The notes below the pieces were generated by a model. That model saw nothing but the letters and a program-made list of their open reading frames with translations. It had not been told where the DNA came from and ran no database searches. The position numbers were made by a program, and so were the translations under genes. Positions 35,415 to 42,729 of a stretch of 64,000 bases of DNA are shown here, one piece after another (position 1 is the stretch's first letter; each line of letters starts with the position of its first letter). Origin of the DNA: Pseudoxanthomonas sp. (lineage in GTDB: Bacteria > Pseudomonadota > Gammaproteobacteria > Xanthomonadales > Xanthomonadaceae); assembly GCF_035999195.1 (NCBI RefSeq), contig NZ_DASYGY010000009.1, forward strand, positions 248,001 to 312,000, given 5' to 3'.

Positions 35415-38400
35415 TCAGAACTTGTATCGCACGCCCACCATGTAGCGCGGGCTCTGGTCGGCCAGCTTGACGATCATCTGGTCGGTGCGTGCATGCCAGC
35501 GCACGTCCTCACCCGTCAGGTTGATCGCTTCCAGCCCGAACGACCAGTGGTCGTTGAGCGTGTAGTTCACGCTCAGGTCCCACTGCTCGTACTCTTCCAC
35601 GTAGTACGGGTTGCGGCTGGCGCCCTGGTTGGCCAGGATCAGGTACTCGTCGCGCCAGTTCCATGCCAGTCGCACCGACCAGCCGTACTTCTCGAACATG
35701 AACATCGCGTTGGCCGTGTCGCTCAGGCCGGTCAGCGCGAACTGGTCGATGCCCGGGTCGCCGCCGTTGTCGTAGCCGACGTCGCCATTGACCACCGTGT
35801 AATTGGCCAGGATGCCGAAGCCGCTGTCGCCGAAGAAGTACTGGCCGCCGATCTCCCAGCCGTTCAACTTCGCCTGGTTCTGGTTGACCGGACGGTTGAC
35901 GTTGAACAGATAGAGCGGATCGTCCGCTTCGCCCACCAGGTTGTAGGCCGCTTCGGTCGCCAGTGCCTGCGCGCCGGTGCCGTCGAACGCCGCCAGCCCG
36001 GCGGGATCGTTGCGCAACAGCGCCAGTGCGGTGAACAGCGAGGTGTCGTTGCCCGAACACGCGGCGGCGTTGGCCGGACCCACCTGCACCGCGCAGGCTG
36101 CGCTCTGCAGGAAGGCCAGCGCCGCCTGCGCATCCGGACCGGAGGTCGGATCGGTCAGGCCGTACAGCGATTGCTGGGAGACGCCGTTGCCGATGAAGTT
36201 GGCGACCGACTTGTTCCAGTACGTCACCGACAGGTAGCTGGCGTCGGCGAAGTACCACTCCAGCGCCAGGTCCAGGTTGTCGGACTCCAGCGGCTTCAGC
36301 ATGGGATTCTGATCGTTGCCGCTGGCACGGACCGACGGATCCAGCAGCACCGAACCGAACGGCTGCTGTGCCGTGCCGGGACCGGCATAGAGGTTGCCAT
36401 AGGGCGCGCGCGCGATGCTCTTGCCGAACGAGGCACGGCCCTTCAGCTCATCCGTGAAGTCGATGCTGAAGTCCAGGTTGGGCAGGATGTAGCTGTAGCT
36501 GGCCCTTTCGGTGAACGGCTGCTTCTCGTCGGACAGCACGATGCGGAAGTCGTTGTTGGCCGACCATTCGATGGCCTCGGGGATGGCGATGACCGAGTTC
36601 GAGACCACCTTGGTCGTCTCGTAGCGCACGCCGACGCGCGTATTGGTCCGCATGCCGCCCAGTTCGCCCTCGAACTCCACCTGCACGTAGGCGGACTTGG
36701 TGTCCTCCTCAACGCGGTCGTCGGCCGAGTTCTGCGGACTCACGCCGATGCCGGCACCGTAGTTGTCGGCGGCCCACTGGGCCAGCTCGGCGGCGTTTCC
36801 GCGCCAGGCGCCGTTGCTGCTCGGCACGCTGTAGTCGTTGAACAGGCCGGCGATGTCGTACGGACGGATCAGGTCCATCAGCCCGTCGGCGACGTCGCCG
36901 TTGACGTTGCCCACGCCCCAGTCGCCCAGGGTCGAGTAGTTTTCCGCGGCCTGGAGCCGGTGCGTCGACGACTTGGCGCTGTCCACGCCGAACTGGAAGC
37001 GGCCTTGGTCGAAGTTCCACTCGCCGTCGATGCGGCCCTGCTTGATCTCGCTGACCTGGGTCTGCGCGTTGATGCGCAGCACCTGGGAGCCGATCTCGCC
37101 TTCCACGAAACCCGGATTGACTACGCCGTTGGTCCCGGCGATCGCATCGGCGTTGGTCGGATACCACGTCTGCGTGCCGATCGGCAGGCCGTTGTTGAAC
37201 TGCAGTTCCTGCACCCAGGTGCCGCCGCAGTGCGGGCCGGTGGTGCAGTTGTTGGTGCCGGCGATGCTCATGAAGATCGAGCCGCCGCCGGTCAGTGGAT
37301 CGTTCGGACGGCTTTCGTTCTTCGAGTTGTGCGCGTCGAAGCTGAGGCGGAAGCGGTCGTTGACGTCCCACACCGCATTCAGGCCGAGCGAACCCAGCTT
37401 GTACTTCTGCATGCTGCGTTGCTGCTCGAGACCGAAGTCCTTGGTGCCGGCGATTTCGCGGATGTAGATGGGCGTGGCCACCGCGCCGCTGGTGTCGAAC
37501 TCCACGTCGGTGTAGTTGCTGTTCTGCAGCCACATCGCCTGCTCACCGCGATTCTCGGTGATCTCGTTGGTCGAGTAGGTGTAGTCCAGTGTCAGCGTGA
37601 GGCTGTCGGTGGGTGCGAACTGCACCACCGCCTGGCCGTTGACGCGATCGCGCTCGAACTCGGAAAAGGCGTAGCGCAGGTCGTTCGGACGCGCGTACAG
37701 GTCGCCGACACCGGGCGCATTCACCACCGTCGGATTGCCCGGCATGGTGCCGGTCCACGGCTGGACGTTCCAGTAGTTCTCGGTGGCCTGCACCGAGCCG
37801 CCTTTGCGCTCCTGCTTGCTCGCACTGAGGCTGACGCCGAACGTCTTGTCGGGATTGGTGTAGCTGAAGATGCCGGACAGCTCGGGCGTCAGGTCGTTCT
37901 CGAACGGCTGGCTGCGGTCGGAGACCAGCTTGGCGCCGGCGTTGGCGACGAAGCCGTCGTAGTTGAACGGCCGCGCCGTCAGGATGTTGATGGTGGCGCC
38001 GATGCCGCCGCTGGGTACCTGGGACTGGCTGGTCTTGTAGACCTCGATGCCGTTGATCGCCTCGGCGGCCAACTGCGCGAAGTTGAACGCGCGGGTGCCG
38101 CCGTCCACGCCACCGATGGCGACCTGGCCGGAGGCGCCGAAGGCATCCGCACCCGGCATCTGGCGGCCGTTGAGGGTGACCATGTTGAACTGCGGACCGA
38201 AGCCGCGCGCGGTGACCTGCGCGCCCTCGCCATCGCGGCGCTCGATCGAGATGCCGGTGATGCGCTGAAGCGATTCGGCGAGGTTGGTATCGGGGAACTT
38301 GCCGATGTCCTCGGCGCTGATCGCGTCGACCACACCCGCGGAGTCCCGCTTGATGTCCATCGCCTGGCTGAGGCTGTTGCGGATGCCCGTCACCACGACC

Positions 38401-38555
38401 GTGTCCAGATCGGTCGCCTGCTGGGATTGCGTCTGTTCCTGCGCGGTCGGCGCCGGTGCGGGCGCGTCCTGGCCGAAGGCGGGATTGATGACCAGCACGC
38501 CTCCGACGAAGGTGAACATGGCCCTCGATTTGAATTTCGCCAGCTTGCGGCTCAT
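35415..38555 (-). CDS. TonB-dependent outer-membrane receptor (Caulobacter type), xylan oligosaccharide uptake
   Basis: A 1046-residue receptor of the long TIGR01782 type common in Xanthomonas and Caulobacter. It has a signal peptide (cleavage near AFGQ), a spacer rich in Pro/Gln, a TonB-box/plug start (LDTVVVTGIRNSLSQAMDIKRDS), a plug with SLQRITGISIERRDGEGAQ and GFGPQFNMVTLNGRQMPG, and a 22-strand barrel ending in aromatic Phe (VGVRYKF). By position it would import xylo-oligosaccharides across the outer membrane using TonB energy. The start (38553-38555) has GAGGG about 8 nt upstream. It is transcribed away from a LacI gene, with a perfect operator in the shared region. Confidence 0.92.
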   Translation of the reverse strand: MSRKLAKFKSRAMFTFVGGVLVINPAFGQDAPAPAPTAQEQTQSQQATDLDTVVVTGIRNSLSQAMDIKRDSAGVVDAISAEDIGKFPDTNLAESLQRITGISIERRDGEGAQVTARGFGPQFNMVTLNGRQMPGADAFGASGQVAIGGVDGGTRAFNFAQLAAEAINGIEVYKTSQSQVPSGGIGATINILTARPFNYDGFVANAGAKLVSDRSQPFENDLTPELSGIFSYTNPDKTFGVSLSASKQERKGGSVQATENYWNVQPWTGTMPGNPTVVNAPGVGDLYARPNDLRYAFSEFERDRVNGQAVVQFAPTDSLTLTLDYTYSTNEITENRGEQAMWLQNSNYTDVEFDTSGAVATPIYIREIAGTKDFGLEQQRSMQKYKLGSLGLNAVWDVNDRFRLSFDAHNSKNESRPNDPLTGGGSIFMSIAGTNNCTTGPHCGGTWVQELQFNNGLPIGTQTWYPTNADAIAGTNGVVNPGFVEGEIGSQVLRINAQTQVSEIKQGRIDGEWNFDQGRFQFGVDSAKSSTHRLQAAENYSTLGDWGVGNVNGDVADGLMDLIRPYDIAGLFNDYSVPSSNGAWRGNAAELAQWAADNYGAGIGVSPQNSADDRVEEDTKSAYVQVEFEGELGGMRTNTRVGVRYETTKVVSNSVIAIPEAIEWSANNDFRIVLSDEKQPFTERASYSYILPNLDFSIDFTDELKGRASFGKSIARAPYGNLYAGPGTAQQPFGSVLLDPSVRASGNDQNPMLKPLESDNLDLALEWYFADASYLSVTYWNKSVANFIGNGVSQQSLYGLTDPTSGPDAQAALAFLQSAACAVQVGPANAAACSGNDTSLFTALALLRNDPAGLAAFDGTGAQALATEAAYNLVGEADDPLYLFNVNRPVNQNQAKLNGWEIGGQYFFGDSGFGILANYTVVNGDVGYDNGGDPGIDQFALTGLSDTANAMFMFEKYGWSVRLAWNWRDEYLILANQGASRNPYYVEEYEQWDLSVNYTLNDHWSFGLEAINLTGEDVRWHARTDQMIVKLADQSPRYMVGVRYKF

Positions 38556-39002
38556 TGACGTGCCCTCAGGTCTGGAGTCGTACGGAAACTGCACGCGTTC
38601 ATGGATCTCCCCTCTCGCTACGTTCGTATGTGATGTACCGCCCCTCCCGGGGGCGCCCACGGGCAGTGCCCGTCTTCCAGCCGGAGGACGGAAGCGGGCC
38701 CCCGAAGGCCCCTGCTCCGCATTCCGGATTCAAGCGTGGTAAGACGACGATCACGCGATGGGGATGCGACCACGGATCACAGTGGGCAGTGATCGAGTGG
38801 TAGCGCTACCATCGCGTTGGAGCGCAGACTAATCACGCGTGTTCGTGCTTGTCACCATGCAGCGCAACAAAGCGCACATGGTGTCGACACGGCACGCAGC
38901 GTTCGGCGGCGAAGGCTCGTGAAAACGCCCTTTTTCTCGCCAGCGCGCAAGTAATACAGATTTCGCTACAACACCGGGACTCGGACCAACGGAAGTAACT
39001 GC
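38556..39002. other. Divergent regulatory region between TonB receptor and LacI gene
   Basis: 447 bp without a supported gene. It holds the palindromic LacI operator at 38798-38811. About 240 bp lie between that operator and the receptor start codon, so the receptor mRNA probably has a long, very GC-rich leader with short inverted repeats such as GGGCAGTGCCC. The LacI side has GGAAG 8 nt before its GTG start. No small protein with a ribosome site is evident. Confidence 0.6.
38798..38811. promoter_or_regulatory. Perfect palindromic LacI operator (xyl-box) at the TonB receptor promoter
   Basis: TGGTAGCGCTACCA is a perfect 14-bp palindrome, sharing the TAGCGCTA core with the xylB box. It lies between the divergent receptor and LacI genes and could control both, giving autoregulation of the LacI gene at 39003. 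Confidence 0.85.
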
Positions 39003-40088
39003 GTGAAGAAGAACAGCAAAGCCGTGCGCAGGAAGGGGGGTGCGGTCACCATCGACGAGGTGGCGGCGCACGCCGGCGTATCGCCGATGACCGTCTCGCG
39101 CGTGGTCAACGGCCATGCGGGGGTGCGTGATGCCAACCGCGAGCGCGTCATGCGCAGCGTGCGCGAACTGGGGTACCGCCCCAATCTCGCCGCGAGTTCG
39201 CTGGCGGCCGCGCAGCACACCTGCATCGCATTGATCTATACCAATCCCAGTTCAAGCTACCTGCGCGAATTGCTGGTGGGCGCGCTGCGGGGCTCGGCAC
39301 GGGCGGCGGCGCAACTGGCGATCGCCACCTGGGACGGACTGGATGCGGAGGGTCGCCGTGCGGCGGCCAGGCAACTGGCCAACAGCGTGGCCGGCGTCAT
39401 CCTCCCTCCCCCGCTCTGCGAGTCCAGGGCCATCGTGTCGGAGTTCCGGCATGCGGGCGTGCCGGTGGTATCCATCGCCTCGGGGCACTTCAGCGACACC
39501 ATCTCCTGTGTGCGCATCGATGACCATCGCGCGAGCCACGACATGGTGTCGCACCTGATATCGCGCGGCCACACGCGTATCGGCTACATCAAGGGCGATC
39601 CCAACCAGACCGCCAGCGCGCACCGCTGGCAAGGCTACCGCGACGCGCTGGCCGAAGCGGGCATTGCCTACGACGACAAGCTGGTCCAGCCGGGCTACTT
39701 CACCTACCGCTCCGGCCTGGAGGCGGCGGAAAAACTGCTCGCGTTGCGCCGTCCTCCCAGCGCGATCTTCGCCAGCAACGACGACATGGCGTCGGCCGTG
39801 GTGTCGGTCGCGCATCGCCGCGGCCTTGACGTGCCGCGCGACCTCTCGGTGGTCGGCTTCGACGACACGTCCGCGGCGACCATGGTGTGGCCGGAACTGA
39901 CCACCATCCACCAGCCGGTCGCCGCCATGGCCGATGCCGCCATCGACATCCTGCTGCGCGAGATCCGTCGGACGCCGTCGTCCCCGCGCGTGATCGTCAA
40001 CCACGTGGTGCCGCACCAGCTGGTCGCACGCGACTCGGTCAGGGACAAGGCAGCGGAAGAAGCCGGGGCGGGCGACAAGGGCCGTTAG
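39003..40088 (+). CDS. LacI-family transcriptional regulator (paralogue 2)
   Basis: A 361-residue repressor that starts with GTG (GGAAG 8 nt upstream). HTH and hinge residues (SPMTVSRVVN, YRPNLAASSLAAAQHT) are nearly the same as in the regulator at 22929, and the sensor domains share long identical blocks such as ILPPPLCESRA and RGLDVPRDLSVVGFDDTSAA. The C-terminus carries a short charged tail. It is divergent from the TonB receptor over a perfect operator. The near-identical recognition helix implies that both paralogues bind the same boxes; the differences in the sensor domain may give different effectors or heterodimers. Confidence 0.9.
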   Translation: MKKNSKAVRRKGGAVTIDEVAAHAGVSPMTVSRVVNGHAGVRDANRERVMRSVRELGYRPNLAASSLAAAQHTCIALIYTNPSSSYLRELLVGALRGSARAAAQLAIATWDGLDAEGRRAAARQLANSVAGVILPPPLCESRAIVSEFRHAGVPVVSIASGHFSDTISCVRIDDHRASHDMVSHLISRGHTRIGYIKGDPNQTASAHRWQGYRDALAEAGIAYDDKLVQPGYFTYRSGLEAAEKLLALRRPPSAIFASNDDMASAVVSVAHRRGLDVPRDLSVVGFDDTSAATMVWPELTTIHQPVAAMADAAIDILLREIRRTPSSPRVIVNHVVPHQLVARDSVRDKAAEEAGAGDKGR

Positions 40089-40138
40089 CACGGCCTCACT
40101 TCACCGCCCTTGTACACCGGATTACGCAGTCTGTCGGC

Positions 40139-41140
40139 ATGACGGCGCCCCCCCGTGATCTCATCGTGCTGCGACCCGAAGGCATGTACTGCCCGGCGGG
40201 CGATTTCCACATCGATCCCTGGCGCCCGGTCGCCACCGCCGTCATCACGCACGGGCATGGCGACCATGCGCGCAACGGCATGGGCGTGTATCACGCCGTC
40301 GCCGACGGCCTGCCGGTGCTGCGCTGGCGGCTGGGCGAGCAGACCTTCCACGCGCACGCCTATGGCGAGCGTTTCAGGCTGGGCGATGCCACGGTCTCCC
40401 TGCATCCTGCCGGCCATGTGCTGGGATCGGCGCAGGTCCGGATCGAAGTGGGTGGCCAGGTGTGGGTCGCGTCCGGCGACTACAAGCGCCAGGCCGACCC
40501 CACCTGCCCGCCGTTCGAGGTGGTGCCGTGCGATGTCTTCATCACCGAAGCGACCTTCGGCCTGCCGGTGTACCGCTGGCCCGATACCCCGGCGGAAGTG
40601 GCGCGCATCGTGCAGTGGCGGCGCGCCTGCGAGGCGCGTGGACGCGCGGCGATCCTGTACTCCTATGCGCTGGGCAAGGCGCAACGCATCCTGGCCGAAC
40701 TGGCCCGTTTCGACGAACCGCCTGTCTACGTGCATGGTGCGGTGGACAGCGGGGTGCAGGTCTATCGCGCCGCCGGCGTGCCGTTGATCGCCACCGAACC
40801 CGTCGGCGAGCAGCCCAAAGGCAAGGATTACGCCGGCCGCCTCGTGATCGCGCCGCCGTCCGCAGCCGGTTCCACGTGGACGCGCCGCTTCCGCGATGCG
40901 GAACACGGCTTCGCGTCCGGCTGGATGCGCCTGCGCGGCAACCGCCGGCGCCGCAACTACGATCGCGGTTTCGTCATTTCCGACCACGCCGACTGGCCGG
41001 CCCTGCTCGACACCATCGAACAGACCGGCGCACGCCGCATCATCGCCACCCACGGCAATACCGATGCGCTGATCCGCTTCCTGCGCGAACGCGGACGGGA
41101 CGCGCAGGCATTCGCCACCGACTTCGGTGGCGAGGAATGA
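40139..41140 (+). CDS. Ligase-associated DNA exonuclease (metallo-beta-lactamase/beta-CASP fold)
   Basis: A 333-residue metallo-hydrolase, the exonuclease member of the bacterial ligase-associated repair operon (TIGR04122 type). The metal motif HGHGDHARNG and later SGDY, ATFGLPVYRW, SYALGKAQR (beta-CASP region) and ISDHADW/THGNTDAL are visible. It probably processes DNA ends; it was earlier annotated as an mRNA 3'-end processing factor. The start (40139-40141) follows the LacI gene by 50 bp. The end overlaps the ligase by ATGA. All four genes of this operon are present in the standard order. Confidence 0.9.
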   Translation: MTAPPRDLIVLRPEGMYCPAGDFHIDPWRPVATAVITHGHGDHARNGMGVYHAVADGLPVLRWRLGEQTFHAHAYGERFRLGDATVSLHPAGHVLGSAQVRIEVGGQVWVASGDYKRQADPTCPPFEVVPCDVFITEATFGLPVYRWPDTPAEVARIVQWRRACEARGRAAILYSYALGKAQRILAELARFDEPPVYVHGAVDSGVQVYRAAGVPLIATEPVGEQPKGKDYAGRLVIAPPSAAGSTWTRRFRDAEHGFASGWMRLRGNRRRRNYDRGFVISDHADWPALLDTIEQTGARRIIATHGNTDALIRFLRERGRDAQAFATDFGGEE

Positions 41141-42729
41141 AGGCCTTCGCCGCGCTGTACGAAGTGCTCGAGCACCGCACGGGCACGCTGGACAAGCGCG
41201 CCGCCATCGCCGACTACGTCCGCCAGGCTCCGCGTGCCGATGCCGCGTGGGCCCTGTGGCTGCTCGCCGGCAACAAGCTGCGCCGCATCGCCGGCAGCGG
41301 CGAGCTGCGCACCTGGTGCGGCGAAATCGCGGAATTACCGGCATGGCTGGTGGACGACAGCTATGCGCACGTGGGCGATCTCGCCGAGACGCTGGCGCTG
41401 TTGTTGCCGCCAGGCACTGCACCGGATGCCGAGGTCCCGCTGCACGTCTGGATCGAGCAGCGACTGCTGCGCGTGGCCGGGGCCGACGCCGAAACGAGAC
41501 GGCGCACCGTGGTGGACGCGTGGACGCAGTTGCCCGACGGCCAGCGCCTCGTGTTCAACAAGCTGTTGACCGGTGCGCTGCGCATCGGGGTGTCGCTGCG
41601 GCTGGTGCAACAGGCACTCGCCGATCTCTCCCAAGTTCCCATCGCCCTGCTCGCCCAGCGCATGCTCGGCGACTGGCCCCCGACGCCGGACTTCCTCGCC
41701 TCGCTGCTGTCGCCCGATGCACAGGACAGCGACCGGGAACAGCCCTACCCGTTCTTCCTCGCCTCGCCACTGGAGAGTGCGCCGGAGCAGCTCGGCGCCA
41801 TCGGCGACTGGCTGCTGGAATGGAAGTGGGATGGCATCCGCCTGCAGATCATCCGCCGGCGCGGCGAAGTGGCACTGTGGTCGCGCGGCGAGGAGCGGCT
41901 GGACGGCCGCTTTCCCGAGATCGAATCCGCGGCGGCCACGCTGCCGCAGGATGCGGTGATCGATGGCGAACTGCTGGCGTGGGACGACGGCGACGCGCCG
42001 CTGCCCTTCTCGGCGCTGCAGACGCGCATCCAGCGCAAACGGCCGGGCAGCAGGCATCTGGCCGCGGCACCGGCGCGGGTGCTGGCCTACGACCTGCTGG
42101 AACTGGACGGGGACGACCTGCGGGAATGGCCGCTGCATGCGCGACGACAGCGCCTGCGAGATCTGCTGGGTGCGCACGCGGATCCGCGCCTGGTGCTGTC
42201 GCCCGACACCGCGGCCGCGACATGGGACGAAGCGGCCGTGCTGCGCCAGACCGCGCGCGGGCGCGGCGTGGAAGGCCTGATGCTGAAACGGCGCGACTCG
42301 CCCTACCGCAGCGGCCGCCGACGCGGCGACTGGTGGAAGTGGAAGATCGATCCGCTCACCCTCGATGCGGTGCTGCTGTATGCGCAGGCCGGCCACGGGC
42401 GCCGCAGCACGCTCTACACCGATTACACGTTCGGCGTCTGGAACGAGGACGGCGAGCTGGTCCCGGTCGCGAAGGCGTATTCCGGCCTCGACGACAAGGA
42501 GATCCTGGCGCTGGACCAGTGGATCCGCTCGCATACGCGCGAGCGGTTCGGGCCGGTACGCTCGGTGGTCGCCGAGCAGGTGTTCGAGCTTGGTTTCGAA
42601 GGCGTCAATGTCAGCAGCCGCCACAAATCGGGCGTCGCGGTGCGGTTCCCGCGCATCCTGCGCTGGCGCCGCGACAAGCCCGCGGCCGAGGCCGACCGGT
42701 TGGCGACGCTGAAGGCGCTGGCGCGGTGA
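41137..42729 (+). CDS. ATP-dependent DNA ligase of the ligase-associated repair operon
   Basis: A 530-residue ATP-dependent ligase with an N-terminal DNA-binding domain, a nucleotidyltransferase core (adenylated Lys230 in LEWKWDGIRLQI, then VIDGELLAWD, YDLLELDG, EGLMLKRRDSPY, WWKWKID) and an OB-fold C-terminus. It seals nicks independently of the NAD-dependent LigA. Its ATG overlaps the exonuclease stop (ATGA) and its stop overlaps the helicase GTG start (GTGA), so the operon is translated as a coupled unit. Confidence 0.93.
   Translation: MKAFAALYEVLEHRTGTLDKRAAIADYVRQAPRADAAWALWLLAGNKLRRIAGSGELRTWCGEIAELPAWLVDDSYAHVGDLAETLALLLPPGTAPDAEVPLHVWIEQRLLRVAGADAETRRRTVVDAWTQLPDGQRLVFNKLLTGALRIGVSLRLVQQALADLSQVPIALLAQRMLGDWPPTPDFLASLLSPDAQDSDREQPYPFFLASPLESAPEQLGAIGDWLLEWKWDGIRLQIIRRRGEVALWSRGEERLDGRFPEIESAAATLPQDAVIDGELLAWDDGDAPLPFSALQTRIQRKRPGSRHLAAAPARVLAYDLLELDGDDLREWPLHARRQRLRDLLGAHADPRLVLSPDTAAATWDEAAVLRQTARGRGVEGLMLKRRDSPYRSGRRRGDWWKWKIDPLTLDAVLLYAQAGHGRRSTLYTDYTFGVWNEDGELVPVAKAYSGLDDKEILALDQWIRSHTRERFGPVRSVVAEQVFELGFEGVNVSSRHKSGVAVRFPRILRWRRDKPAAEADRLATLKALAR

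Noticed and set aside
35289..38558. 1089-codon open frame on the plus strand
   Set aside because: Antisense shadow of the TonB receptor, produced by high GC content; no signal peptide or motif.
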